Assembly: GCF_030499515.1 (NCBI RefSeq) | Contig: NZ_JASTWJ010000001.1 | Coordinates: 7,916,001-7,980,000 of the forward strand | Direction of reading: 5' to 3' | DNA: 64,000 nt | Source: Streptomyces sp. DT2A-34 | GTDB lineage: Bacteria > Actinomycetota > Actinomycetes > Streptomycetales > Streptomycetaceae | Part shown: one piece after another, positions 1-8,509 of the stretch | How the letters are laid out: the number at the start of each line of letters is the position of its first letter | Numbering within the stretch: position 1 is the stretch's first letter | Made by a program: the position numbers and the translations under genes | The notes under the pieces: generated by a model | Told to the model about the DNA's origin: nothing | The model's database searches: none | Seen by the model: only the letters and a program-made list of their open reading frames with translations

Positions 1-996
1 GATGCGGTAGCCCTCGCGGGCCAGGACGGGCGGCAGGGCCTCGGCGTCGGCGGCGAGCGTGGCGGTCACCCGCGCCCCGCCCGCGCGGGTGCGGCGCAGC
101 AGTCCGTCGAGGTCGGCGGCGAGGGTCGGCGCCGGGGCCGTACCGGGTGCGCCGCCGTCCCTCAACACACCCAGGACGGCGTCGAGTTCGCCGACCGTGC
201 GCCGGGTCGTGTCCTCGATCGCGGCGAGGGCCTCGCGAACGAACTCCGGGTCCGCGTCGAGGAGTCGGCGGGCCGCGCTCGCCTGGAGGGTGACGGCGCT
301 GAGGGCGTGGCCCACGGAGTCGTGCAGCTCGCGCGCGAGCCGGTTGCGCACGGCGAGGTCGGCGGCGCGTGCCTCGGCCGCCGCGAGCCGGTCCTCGGGC
401 GTCGGGCCGAGCAACGCGGGCGCCCAGCGGGCGAGGAGCGCGCCGGAGACGGCCGCGCAGCCGGCGAGCGCGAGCAGGGTCGCCACGCCCGCGACCGGCG
501 CGAGCGCCAACACCCAGGGCTGGGCGAGGGATTCAGGCAACTCGACGGCCTCGGCACCGCCCAGCCAGACGATCAGCGGCAGTGCGGCGAGGAAGCCCGC
601 GAACGGCGGCACCGCCAGCGACATCCCCGAGATGATCCCGCCGAACCCGAGATGCAGCGTGAACCAGGCCGCCGCACGCCCCTTCGCCGCCCGCGTCCGG
701 GCGGGGCCGTGGGCGAGCAGCCCCGCGTCGACACCGCACAGCGACCGCACGGCACCCGCCTCCAGGGACCGGGTCAGCGGGAACAGGGCGGCGGTGAGGG
801 CGGCGAGGGGCAACCCGACGGTGAAGGAGAGCAGTTGCAGGGGCAGGTCCTGGAAGACGTACCTGGAGTCGGTGGCGGGGCCGACGACGAGCTGGCCCAC
901 GAAGACGTACGGCATGGCGAGCGCGCCGCCGAGGATCAGATGGATCCAGCGCCGACGCGCCCGCCGCCCGAACAGATGGCGGACGAACTCACTCAT
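1..996 (-). CDS. Sensor histidine kinase, membrane-bound (3' end outside window)
   Basis: Read on the minus strand from an ATG at 996. The N-terminal half carries several hydrophobic segments and is followed by the phosphoacceptor-helix motif LARELHDSVGHALS, with the candidate phosphorylated His in ELHDS. This is the DHp (HisKA_3) signature of NarL/LuxR-type kinases. The ATPase domain lies mostly beyond position 1, so the gene is partial at its 3' end. The start overlaps the stop of the upstream membrane-protein gene by four bases (ATGA), so the two should be co-translated. A response regulator is expected further left, outside the window. The signal sensed cannot be told from the sequence. 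Confidence 0.85.
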   Translation of the reverse strand, partial: MSEFVRHLFGRRARRRWIHLILGGALAMPYVFVGQLVVGPATDSRYVFQDLPLQLLSFTVGLPLAALTAALFPLTRSLEAGAVRSLCGVDAGLLAHGPARTRAAKGRAAAWFTLHLGFGGIISGMSLAVPPFAGFLAALPLIVWLGGAEAVELPESLAQPWVLALAPVAGVATLLALAGCAAVSGALLARWAPALLGPTPEDRLAAAEARAADLAVRNRLARELHDSVGHALSAVTLQASAARRLLDADPEFVREALAAIEDTTRRTVGELDAVLGVLRDGGAPGTAPAPTLAADLDGLLRRTRAGGARVTATLAADAEALPPVLAREGYRI

Positions 997-1994
997 GCCG
1001 TACGGCACTTCTGCCTCGCGGAGCGCTCCGCGAGGAAGTGGACGCCGAGGCAGGCGACGAGGATGCCGACGATCATCTGGCCAGCGTAGGTGAGGCTCAG
1101 CACCGGTGTCGGGCCGTCGGCGATGTCGGTGAGCGGGGCCAGCGACAGCCAGCCCGCCCAGCAGACCGTGGCGGCGGAGCCGACCCAGGCGAGGGTGAGG
1201 GGCAGCCCGACGGGCAGCGCCCGGCCGCGCCGGAAGGCGAGGAGGAGGCCGCCGGTGACGGCCATGGCGAGGAACAGGGCGGACAGAGCCTCCATGACGT
1301 AGAAACCACTGGTGCGGTCGGCGAGGTGGGCCTCGGCCAGCCCGGTGGTGCCGCCGCACGCCCACAGCAGGTGGGCGGTCAGCGGCGGCAGCCCGCACCC
1401 GGCCGCCGCGACGGCGACCGCCCGCTGGGCCGCCCCGATGAGGCCGACCGGAAGCTCCCAGATCCGTCCCTCCCACAGCCGGCCCCAGCGGTCACGGGCG
1501 TACAGCACGAGCAGGGCGCCGAGGCTGAGTCCCTGCACGATGAACCCGGTGTAGACGACCCCGAAGACCCAGGCGTCGAGGAACGGTTCACCATCGGCTG
1601 CGGTGGTGTTCGTGGGCCCGCCGAGCGCGTCGACGAGCACCTGGAGCGGGAACCCGGCCATGATCGGCGCGAGCAGTCCGGTGGCCACCCAGGCAGGGAG
1701 GACGAGCAGCCACGCGGGCACCCGCAGCCCCCACGGCCGGGTCAGCACCAGCGCGAGCACGATGACGGCCGCGTCCATGAGCACGGTGACGCTGTTGGCG
1801 ACGGCCATGCTCGCCCGGTGCTCCAGCAGGGAGCTGCCGTCCGGGATGCCGATCCGGCTCCCGGCGATCCAGGCGATCTTGAGCGAGAGATACGGCAGGC
1901 AGGAGACGATGGCGACGGCCCGCAGGGCGCGACGGGATCTGCCGAGCTCGACGGCGTGGTCGGTCTCCTGGGCGGGAGCGAGTGTCTGCGTCAT
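993..1994 (-). CDS. Polytopic membrane protein paired with the kinase
   Basis: 333 residues from an ATG at 1994, preceded by GGGAG at about nine bases. A longer reading upstream exists, but its residues are low-complexity Arg/Gly and look non-coding. Hydrophobic stretches occur along almost the whole length, about eight to ten candidate helices; the first covers the sequence around VAIVSCLPYLSLKIAWI. No family motif is recognised. The four-base overlap with the kinase suggests that it acts with the kinase, perhaps as a sensing partner; that is inference from context only. Confidence 0.75.
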   Translation of the reverse strand: MTQTLAPAQETDHAVELGRSRRALRAVAIVSCLPYLSLKIAWIAGSRIGIPDGSSLLEHRASMAVANSVTVLMDAAVIVLALVLTRPWGLRVPAWLLVLPAWVATGLLAPIMAGFPLQVLVDALGGPTNTTAADGEPFLDAWVFGVVYTGFIVQGLSLGALLVLYARDRWGRLWEGRIWELPVGLIGAAQRAVAVAAAGCGLPPLTAHLLWACGGTTGLAEAHLADRTSGFYVMEALSALFLAMAVTGGLLLAFRRGRALPVGLPLTLAWVGSAATVCWAGWLSLAPLTDIADGPTPVLSLTYAGQMIVGILVACLGVHFLAERSARQKCRTA

Positions 1995-2074
1995 ACGGCC
2001 ACGCTCCCGCGAGAGCGCCGGTCGGCACCTCCTGCACGGCGATGATCCGTCTCCGTCTGACGGGGGAGAGGCCC

Positions 2075-2545
2075 TCAGCCCCCCAGGTGGAGGACGACCT
2101 CGTCGATCTCCTCGCCCCGCGCGTTCGCGAAGCCCCTCGCCTGCGCCGTGACCCGGAACCCGCACTTGTGCAGCACCCGCAGCGAGCCCGCGTTGTCCGC
2201 CGCCGCCCGGGCGTACAGCGGGCGTTCGGGGACCTCGGTGAGCAGCCCGCGCAGGGCGGCCGTGGCGATGCCCCGGCCCCAGTACGCCCGGTCCACCCAG
2301 TACGTCACCTCGCGCTCGCCCGGCTCCCCGTACACAGCGGTACTGCCCACCACATCACCGTCGGCCAGGATCGTCCGCAGGACGTCGTCCGAGGACCGGA
2401 TCCGTTTCCAGTGCGCGTCGAAGGCGTCCCAGTCGGCCGGGTCCTTGGGGGTGAAGGCCGCCATGCGCAGGGCCTCCGGGTCGTTCAGCTGCCGGTAGAA
2501 AACCGGCAGGTCGCTGTCGTGCACCTCGCGGAGTTCCACATCCAT
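2075..2545 (-). CDS. GNAT N-acetyltransferase (RimJ-like)
   Basis: 156 residues from an ATG at 2545 (MDVELREVHDSDLP). The acetyl-CoA pyrophosphate loop is visible as YWGRGIATAALRGLL, followed by the usual AAADNAGSLRVLHKCGF segment that closes the GNAT fold. Length and motif order fit the Acetyltransf_3/RimJ branch, which acylates amino groups of proteins or small molecules. The substrate is unknown. It is a single gene between the kinase pair and the IclR regulator, and its upstream gap of about 60 bases holds no other gene. Confidence 0.85.
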   Translation of the reverse strand: MDVELREVHDSDLPVFYRQLNDPEALRMAAFTPKDPADWDAFDAHWKRIRSSDDVLRTILADGDVVGSTAVYGEPGEREVTYWVDRAYWGRGIATAALRGLLTEVPERPLYARAAADNAGSLRVLHKCGFRVTAQARGFANARGEEIDEVVLHLGG

Positions 2546-2605
2546 GGGGTCAGAGCCTACGAGGGAGATCACGGCCTGCGGGGGAGATCAGGATCTGCGA
2601 CGGAG

Positions 2606-3379
2606 TCAGAGCCTCCGCGTGGCCAGCGTCAGTCTGTCGCGTGCGTCGAACAGCGCGTCCTTCACCATCTGCTCGTGGGCGGGGGTCAGCCGGGCCACCG
2701 GCACCGAGCAGCTGATCGCGTCGCGGGCCGGGGTGCGGTACGGAATCGCGACGCCGAAGCAGCGCAGCCCCAACGTGTTCTCCTCGCGGTCGACGGCGAA
2801 GCCCTGCTCGCGGACCTGGTGGAGCTCCTCGATGAGCTTCTCGCGGTCGGTGATGGTGTTCTCGGTCAGCGCGGGCAACGTCTCCGGGAGCATCTTGCGG
2901 ACCTGTTCGTCCGTGTAGGTGCTCAGCAGCGCCTTGCCGAGGGAGGTCGAGTGGGCGGGCAGGCGACGGCCGACCCGGGTGAAGGGGCGCAGGTAGTGCT
3001 GGGACTGGCGGGTGGCCAGGTAGACGACGTTCGTGCCGTCCAGACGGGCCAGGTGGATCGTCTCGGTCGTGTCGTCCGACAGGCGGTCCAGCGTCGGACG
3101 GGCCGCCGCGACCACCTCGTCGCCGTCGATGTAGGAGGTGCCGACCAGCAGCGCCCGAACGCCGATGCCGTACCGCGTGCCCGTCGCGTCCGTCTCCACC
3201 CAGCCCAGCTCGACGAGGGTGCGCAGCAACATGTAGAGGCTGGACTTGGGGTATCCGACGGCCTCCTGGACCGACGCGAGGGAGTGCATGCCGGGGCGTC
3301 CGGCGAAGTATTCGAGCAGTTCAACCGTCCGTACCGCGGACTTGACCTGCGCCCCGCCGCCCGTCTCGCCAGCCGACAT
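2606..3379 (-). CDS. IclR-family transcriptional regulator
   Basis: 257 residues from ATG 3379, with AAGGGG/AAGGG upstream; an upstream in-frame start at 3433 has no such support. The winged helix-turn-helix occupies roughly residues 12-75 (AVRTVELLEYFAG, then KSSLYMLLRTLVELG). The IclR effector domain follows, including the conserved LPAHSTSLGKALLS segment and a Cys in the CSVPVARL region. Members of this KdgR-like group often control catabolism of sugar acids or aromatics. The gene is divergent from an aldehyde dehydrogenase, the most likely target. Its ligand is unknown. Confidence 0.9.
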   Translation of the reverse strand: MSAGETGGGAQVKSAVRTVELLEYFAGRPGMHSLASVQEAVGYPKSSLYMLLRTLVELGWVETDATGTRYGIGVRALLVGTSYIDGDEVVAAARPTLDRLSDDTTETIHLARLDGTNVVYLATRQSQHYLRPFTRVGRRLPAHSTSLGKALLSTYTDEQVRKMLPETLPALTENTITDREKLIEELHQVREQGFAVDREENTLGLRCFGVAIPYRTPARDAISCSVPVARLTPAHEQMVKDALFDARDRLTLATRRL

Positions 3380-3512
3380 CGCCCTTGACCCCTTCGTTCG
3401 ACGGGAAATAGTCTCCGACAGCATATTCATCATCAGAGACAGCGTTCAGCATATCGAACGACCCTGGTGGATGACCCCGTACTGCGGCAATACATGTGTG
3501 GAGGGACCCGCG
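3380..3512. promoter_or_regulatory. Divergent control region, IclR regulator / aldehyde dehydrogenase
   Basis: 133 bases between two divergent starts, less G+C rich than its flanks. An eight-base direct repeat, CAGCATAT, occurs at 3419-3426 and 3447-3454. Arms GTCTC (3411-3415) and GAGAC (3436-3440) form a loose inverted repeat, and CGTTC/GAACG face each other at 3443-3460. Such repeats between an IclR gene and its neighbour suggest operator sites. No -10/-35 pair is assigned with confidence. Confidence 0.4.
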
Positions 3513-5042
3513 GTGGCAGTAGTACCAGTCTGGAGTGTCGACCCCCGAACCGGGAAGCAGCGTGAACAGGTTGCGGTGGAGGCCACAGCCCAGGAGGTGG
3601 ACGCCGCCGTCCGCGCCGCGCACGACGCGCGCGGCGCCCTGGCCGACCGCACGGTCCGCGCGGCCTTCCTGCGCACCGCCGCCGACAAGCTCCAGGCGGC
3701 CAAGGACCAGCTCGTCGAGGCCGCCGACGCGGAGACCGCGCTCGGCCCGGTCCGCCTCACCGGCGAACTCGCCCGCACCTGTTACCAGCTGCGGTCCTTC
3801 GCCGACATCGTCGACGAGGGCGCCTTCCTGGACGTCGTCATCAACCACCCCGACGACACCGCGACCCCGCCGATCCCGGATCTGCGCCGCTACAAGGTGC
3901 CCCTCGGCGTCGTCGCCGTCTACTCGGCGTCCAACTTCCCCTTCGCCTTCTCCGTCGCCGGCGGCGACACCGCGAGCGCGCTCGGCGCGGGCTGCCCGGT
4001 CGTCGTCAAGGCCCACCCCGACCACCCGGCGCTGTCCGAGCTGGTCGCGGCCGTCCTGCGGCGGGCCGCCGCCGAGCACGGCATCCCCGAGGGTGTCATC
4101 GGCCTCGTGCACGGCTTCGAGGCGGGCATCGAGCTGATCAAGCACCCGCTGGTCACCGCGGCCGGCTTCACCGGTTCGATCCGGGGTGGCCGCGCCCTCT
4201 TCGACGCGGCGGCCGCACGGCCGGTGCCGATCCCGTTCCACGGTGAGCTGGGGTCGCTGAACCCCGTCGTGATCACCGAGGCCGCGGCGGCCGAGCGCGC
4301 CGAGGCGATCGGTACGGGGCTCGCGGGCTCGATGACGCTGGGCGTCGGGCAGTTCTGTGTGAAGCCTGGCCTGGTGCTGGTGCCGTCCGGTGCCGCGGGT
4401 GACGGCCTGGTCAAGTCGCTCACGGACGCCGTGAGCGACACCGACGCCGGTGTCCTCCTCGACCACCGCATGCGGGACAACTTCGTCGCCGGGGTCGCCG
4501 AGCGTGCCGAGCTCCCCGACGTGGAGACCCCGGTGACGCCGGGTGCGGGGGGCGAGCACACGGTCAGCGCCGGGTTCCTCACGGTCGCGGCCGAGAAGCT
4601 GACGAGTGAGGGGGCGTACGACCTGCTCCTCGAGGAGTGCTTCGGGCCGGTGACGGTGGTGGCCCGCTACGACGACGACGAGCAGGCGCGGGCCGTGCTG
4701 TCCCGGCTGCCCGGCAACCTCACGGCGACGGTTCATCTGTCGGCCGAGGAGGCGGCGGGTGAGGGCCGCGGTGCGGAGATCCTCGCGGAGCTGACGCCGC
4801 TGGCCGGGCGCGTGCTGGTGAACGGGTGGCCGACGGGGGTTGCCGTCGCGCCGGCCCAGCATCACGGTGGGCCTTACCCGGCGACGACCTCGACGTCGAC
4901 GTCGGTCGGCGGTACGGCGATCGAGCGGTGGATGAGGCCGGTTGCCTATCAGGGGGCGCCTGAGGCGCTGCTGCCCAAGGAGCTCCGCGACGACAATCCG
5001 CTGGGACTGCCTCGCAGGTTCAACGGGCGTTTGGAGCGATAA
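3513..5042 (+). CDS. NAD(P)-dependent aldehyde dehydrogenase (ketoglutarate-semialdehyde type)
   Basis: 509 residues. The GTG at 3513 is chosen because GGAGGGAC lies six bases upstream; in-frame starts further left have no ribosome-binding site. The ALDH fold is complete: NAD(P)-binding YSASNFPFAFSVAGGD, the general-base Glu in FHGELGSLNPV, and the catalytic Cys in GQFCVKPGLVLVP. The sequence is closest to the group that oxidises 2,5-dioxopentanoate (alpha-ketoglutaric semialdehyde), the last step of sugar-acid or hydroxyproline breakdown; the substrate is inferred from family resemblance. No partner dehydratase is nearby. Probably controlled by the divergent IclR protein. Confidence 0.88.
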   Translation: MAVVPVWSVDPRTGKQREQVAVEATAQEVDAAVRAAHDARGALADRTVRAAFLRTAADKLQAAKDQLVEAADAETALGPVRLTGELARTCYQLRSFADIVDEGAFLDVVINHPDDTATPPIPDLRRYKVPLGVVAVYSASNFPFAFSVAGGDTASALGAGCPVVVKAHPDHPALSELVAAVLRRAAAEHGIPEGVIGLVHGFEAGIELIKHPLVTAAGFTGSIRGGRALFDAAAARPVPIPFHGELGSLNPVVITEAAAAERAEAIGTGLAGSMTLGVGQFCVKPGLVLVPSGAAGDGLVKSLTDAVSDTDAGVLLDHRMRDNFVAGVAERAELPDVETPVTPGAGGEHTVSAGFLTVAAEKLTSEGAYDLLLEECFGPVTVVARYDDDEQARAVLSRLPGNLTATVHLSAEEAAGEGRGAEILAELTPLAGRVLVNGWPTGVAVAPAQHHGGPYPATTSTSTSVGGTAIERWMRPVAYQGAPEALLPKELRDDNPLGLPRRFNGRLER

Positions 5043-5055
5043 CGCTCCGCGGGAT

Positions 5056-5135
5056 TCGCCGTAGGGGTGCGGGTGCGTTGCGCGGTGCCGGTCCGCAGTG
5101 GCTGGTCGCGCGCAGTTCCCCGCGCCCCTTCAAGG
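5056..5135 (+). repeat. Streptomyces-type intergenic repeat, family B (copy 1)
   Basis: Contains GCTGGTCGCGCGCAGTTCC followed by CCGCGCCCCTT, the recognisable core of a dispersed GC-rich repeat that recurs at 23537-23620 and, inverted, at 61436-61502. It fills most of the 151-base gap between the aldehyde dehydrogenase and the DUF1349 gene. No open frame or transposase is associated. Confidence 0.6.
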
Positions 5136-5193
5136 CGTTGCAGATCCCGGCGCTCTCAAGATGCTGCACACGTTCTGCTGAGACACTGAGGCG

Positions 5194-5802
5194 ATGGACG
5201 TCGAACTTCCCGAACTGCCCTTCCTGCTCCGCACCTACGGCCCCGACGGCCACTGGGCCTACGAGGACGGCATCCTCTCCGGATGGGCCGGCCCCCGGCA
5301 GGACCGGTTCGTGCCGCCCACCGATGAGGCCCTCGACCCCGCCTCCGACGCACCGCGTCTTCTCGGCGCGCCCGAGGGCGACTTTCAGCTCATCGCCCGC
5401 GTCACCGTCGGGTTCGCCGCCGCCTTCGACGCCGGGGTGCTCTACGTCCATGTCGGGGAACGGGCCTGGGCCAAGCTCTGCCTGGAGTACTCCCCGGACG
5501 TGCCCACCGTCTGCACGGTGGTCACCCGGGGGCACTCCGACGACGCCAACTCCTTCACCGTGGAGGGGAGTTCGGTCTGGCTGCGGGTGAGCCGGACCGG
5601 GCGTGCCTTCGCCTTCCACGCCTCCCGGGACGGTGAGCGCTGGACCTTCGTCCGGCTCTTCACCCTGGGCGAGGAGAAGGAGGCGGACGCCGCCCTGGTC
5701 GGCTTCATGACCCAGTCGCCGATGGGGGAGGGCTGTGTCGTGACGTACGACCACATCGAGTTCAGGCCGAACTGGCCGAAGGACCTGCGAGACGGAAGCT
5801 GA
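5194..5802 (+). CDS. DUF1349 domain protein (concanavalin-like fold)
   Basis: 202 residues from ATG 5194 with GAGG just upstream. The sequence matches DUF1349, a soluble beta-sandwich family related to yeast 'regulation of enolase 1': a central FQLIARVTVGF strand, then AGVLYVHVGERAWAKLCLEYSPD, and a final FRPNW. No signal peptide is seen, so it should be cytosolic. Members probably bind carbohydrate, but no reaction is established. The 3' end overlaps the opposite-strand MFS remnant by 41 bases. Confidence 0.85.
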   Translation: MDVELPELPFLLRTYGPDGHWAYEDGILSGWAGPRQDRFVPPTDEALDPASDAPRLLGAPEGDFQLIARVTVGFAAAFDAGVLYVHVGERAWAKLCLEYSPDVPTVCTVVTRGHSDDANSFTVEGSSVWLRVSRTGRAFAFHASRDGERWTFVRLFTLGEEKEADAALVGFMTQSPMGEGCVVTYDHIEFRPNWPKDLRDGS

Positions 5803-6275
5803 GCAGGCCCGTCACCGCCAGCAGGCCCGCGCTGATCACCAGGCTCAGCCGCATCCCCGTCACGAAGCTGTCGGAGATCAGCGCCCCGAAGGCGGCGATG
5901 CCCAGCGCCCCGGCCATCTGCCGCGCCGAGTTGAGGACGCCGGCCGCCAGCCCCGCCCGCTCGGCGGGTACGGCGTCCAGCATCGCCGCCGTCAGCGGCG
6001 GCACCGTCAGTGCGCAGCCCAACGCCATGGGGACGAGGAGCAGGGCCACCAGGGCGGGAGACGTCCCGGAGTCGACGTACAGCATCGCGAGCAGCCCTGC
6101 GACGGCCAGGCCCTGCCCCACCACCATGGGCACCCGGGCGCCGTAGCGGCCCGCGAGCTTGCCCGCCGCCACGTTCGTCACCGCGATCAGGCCCGTCATC
6201 GGCAGGAACATCAGCCCGGCCTGGAGTGCGGAACGGCCCTGCACCTGCTGGAAGAAGAGCGAGAAGACGAACACC
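5762..6275 (-). pseudogene. MFS drug-efflux transporter remnant (C-terminal half only)
   Basis: Reads on the minus strand as the second half of a DHA2/EmrB-type major facilitator: VFVFSLFFQQVQGRSALQAG, then FLPMTGLIAVTNVAAG and LDAVPAERAGLAAGVLNSARQ, and a last helix pair before the stop. About 170 residues of recognisable sequence remain, against the roughly 450-500 usual for the family. Upstream of about 6275 the frame enters sequence belonging to an acetyltransferase on the other strand. The first transmembrane half, start codon and promoter are missing, so it is very likely non-functional. Confidence 0.8.
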
Positions 6276-6485
6276 TGGCGCGGCGGCGTCGGTACGGCCC
6301 TGCACACGGCCTGCGTCGAGGAGTGGCGGGCGGACGGCAAGCGCACGGCCGTTCTCGACGTACACGTCGACAACCGGCGCGCCCAGGCCTTCTACGCCCG
6401 CCAGGGCTGGATCCCCGACCCGGAGAACCCGCCCGCCGACGGCGACCACCACCTGTTCCTGCGCTTCTCCGTGACCGGGGAATGA
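6276..6485 (+). pseudogene. GNAT acetyltransferase remnant (C-terminal part only)
   Basis: About 70 recognisable residues: RGGVGTALHTACVEEWR (acetyl-CoA loop), then VLDVHVDNRRAQAFYARQGW and a normal C-terminus. The first half of the GNAT fold and any start are absent; left of about 6276 the frame is antisense to the MFS remnant. It lies back to back with that remnant, so one deletion in a divergent gene pair explains both losses. Very likely non-functional. Confidence 0.75.
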
Positions 6486-6561
6486 ACGCGGCTATTTGAA
6501 CGTTCACGTACCGGAGCGGAGAGAGCCTCCGCATCCGTACGAGCCGGAGAGAGCCACAGAC

Positions 6562-7278
6562 ATGCGCGTCGAGATCTGGAGCGACATCGCCTGCCCCTGG
6601 TGCTATGTGGGCAAGGCCCGCTTCGAGAAGGCGCTGGAGGCCTTCCCGCACCGCGACCAGGTCGAGGTGGTGCACCGCTCGTTCGAGCTGGACCCCGGGC
6701 GGGCCAAGGGCGACATCCAGCCCGTGATCACCATGCTCACGAAGAAGTACGGGATGAGCGCGGCACAGGCGCAGGCCGGCGAGGAGAACCTCGGCGCGCA
6801 GGCCGCCGCGGAGGGGCTCGACTACCGCACCGAGGGCCGCGACCACGGCAACACCTTCGACATGCACCGACTCCTGCACCTCGCCAAGGAGCACGGCAAG
6901 CAGGACGAGCTGATCCAGATCCTCTACCGGGCGAACTTCGCCGAGGAGCGGTCCGTCTTCTCCGAGGGCGACGAGCGGCTCGTGGAGCTGGCCGTCGCGG
7001 CCGGGCTCGACGCCGACGACGTCCGCAGGGTCCTCGCCGACCCGAACGCCTACGCCGACGACGTCCGCGCCGACGAGCGCGAGGCGGCCCAGCTCGGTGC
7101 CAACGGTGTGCCGTTCTTCGTCCTCGACCGCAAGTTCGGCGTCTCCGGCGCCCAGCCCGCCGAGGTCTTCCAGCAGGCGCTGACCCAGGCGTGGGGCGAG
7201 CGGTCGCCGCTGACGCTGATCGAGCAGGGTGACGCGGACGGCTGCGGTCCGGAAGGGTGCGCGGTGCCGCGGCACTGA
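6562..7278 (+). CDS. DsbA-family oxidoreductase, FrnE type
   Basis: 238 residues from ATG 6562, supported by GGAGAGAG about nine bases upstream. The thioredoxin-fold active site CPWC is at DIACPWCYVGK, and the cis-Pro region is GVPFFVLDRKFGVSGAQP. The helical insert between them (HGNTFDMHRLLHLAKEHGK) is typical of FrnE/2-hydroxychromene isomerase-like DsbA proteins. There is no signal peptide, so it should act in the cytosol on thiols of unknown proteins or small molecules. It is intact and follows directly after the GNAT remnant. Confidence 0.9.
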   Translation: MRVEIWSDIACPWCYVGKARFEKALEAFPHRDQVEVVHRSFELDPGRAKGDIQPVITMLTKKYGMSAAQAQAGEENLGAQAAAEGLDYRTEGRDHGNTFDMHRLLHLAKEHGKQDELIQILYRANFAEERSVFSEGDERLVELAVAAGLDADDVRRVLADPNAYADDVRADEREAAQLGANGVPFFVLDRKFGVSGAQPAEVFQQALTQAWGERSPLTLIEQGDADGCGPEGCAVPRH

Positions 7279-7377
7279 GCAAGTCCGCAGGTCGGGGCCG
7301 ATCTATAAGCGCTGCTTAGCGAAACCACGTAAAGAATCGCAATGGACCGAGAGGTCTTCAGGGCCCACAGTGGAGCC

Positions 7378-8430
7378 ATGGAGACCTTCGAGAGCCTCGT
7401 CCGTGCCGAGTTCGCCCCGAAGAACGTCTATCTCAACACCGCGAGCACCGGGCTGCTCCCGGCCCGCACCGTGGCCGCCCTCGCCGAGGCGGCACGCATG
7501 CGGGCCGAGGGCAGGCCACTGGGCCCGCTGCACGCGGACGTCGAGGCCGCCCGGGCCGCCTTCGCCCGGCTGGCCGGCGTCCCCGTCGAGCGGGTGGCGG
7601 CGGGTTCGTCCGTCGCCGCCTACACCGGGCTGGTCGCGGCCTCGCTGCCCGCGGGCGCCGAAGTCCTCACCGCCGAGGACGACTTCACCTCCGTCGTGAA
7701 CCCCTTCCACGCCCGCGGCGACCTCAAGGTGCGCATCGTGCCGCTGGAGCGGCTCGCCGAGTCCGTGCGGCCCGGCACCGTGCTCGTCGCGGTCAGCGCC
7801 GCGCAGTCCGCCGACGGCCGGATCGCCGACCTGCCCGCCCTGCGCGAGGCCGCCCGCGAGCACGGCGCGCGTACGTACGTCGACTTCTCCCAGGCCGGCG
7901 CCTGGCTGCCGATGGAGGCCGACGCATACGACTTCACCGTGTCCGTCTGCTACAAGTGGCTGATGGGCCCGCACGGCGCGGGCTTCCTCGTCGTGCCGGA
8001 GGACTTCGGCGGACTGCTGCCGCTCCTGGCCGGCTGGGTCGCCGGAGAGAACCCGTGGGACAGCTGCTACGGCCCGGTGACCGAACTCGCCCACTCCGCC
8101 CGCCGGTTCGACCTGCCCCCGGCCCTGTTCAGCTTCGCCGGACTGCGCCGCTCCCTCGAACTCCTCGAGGAACTCGGCGTGGACGCCGTACGCGCCCACG
8201 ACCTCGCCCTCGCCGACCGCTTCCGGTCCGGTCTCGACGACCTCGGCCACGCACCGGTGCCCGCACCCGGCTCGGCCATCGTGTCCGTGCCCGGACTCGG
8301 CCACCGCCAGCCCGAGCTGAGCGCGGCCGGAATCGAGGTCTCGGACCGCGCGGGCAACCTGCGCGCCTCCTTCCACCTCTACAACACCCCCGAGGACGTC
8401 GACCGGCTGCTGGACGCCCTGTCTCCCTGA
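7378..8430 (+). CDS. Class V aminotransferase / cysteine-desulfurase-like PLP enzyme
   Basis: 350 residues from ATG 7378; an in-frame ATG at 7342 adds twelve residues and cannot be excluded, since neither start has a strong ribosome-binding site. Fold type I PLP features are visible: the N-terminal YLNTASTGLLPART, the Asp/Gln pair in YVDFSQAGAWLP that contacts the cofactor, and the candidate Schiff-base Lys in VCYKWLMGPHGAGF. It resembles small desulfurase/kynureninase-like proteins of actinomycetes whose substrates are not known. It stands alone, and the terminator at 8447-8494 follows it. Confidence 0.85.
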   Translation: METFESLVRAEFAPKNVYLNTASTGLLPARTVAALAEAARMRAEGRPLGPLHADVEAARAAFARLAGVPVERVAAGSSVAAYTGLVAASLPAGAEVLTAEDDFTSVVNPFHARGDLKVRIVPLERLAESVRPGTVLVAVSAAQSADGRIADLPALREAAREHGARTYVDFSQAGAWLPMEADAYDFTVSVCYKWLMGPHGAGFLVVPEDFGGLLPLLAGWVAGENPWDSCYGPVTELAHSARRFDLPPALFSFAGLRRSLELLEELGVDAVRAHDLALADRFRSGLDDLGHAPVPAPGSAIVSVPGLGHRQPELSAAGIEVSDRAGNLRASFHLYNTPEDVDRLLDALSP

Positions 8431-8446
8431 ATGCCGAGGGGCGAAA

Positions 8447-8494
8447 AGGCGACGCGGCCGCCGTACGGAACGTACGGGAGCGGCCGCGTCGCCT
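8447..8494. terminator. Bidirectional terminator between convergent genes
   Basis: A 14-bp perfect inverted repeat, AGGCGACGCGGCCG (8447-8460) with CGGCCGCGTCGCCT (8481-8494), encloses a second stem, CCGTACG-gaa-CGTACGG. It sits between the converging aminotransferase and ectD genes, preceded on the plus strand by AAAA, so it can serve both directions. Confidence 0.85.
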
Positions 8495-8509
8495 GTGTGG
8501 CTGTGAGGG

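Noticed and set aside
59..1093. Plus-strand frame opposite the sensor kinase
   Set aside because: The minus strand has the LARELHDSVGHALS kinase motif; the plus frame is Ser/Arg/Ala-rich mirror sequence.
6159..6485. The acetyltransferase remnant as a complete 108-residue protein from ATG 6159
   Set aside because: The first 40 residues are antisense to the MFS remnant and do not resemble a GNAT fold.
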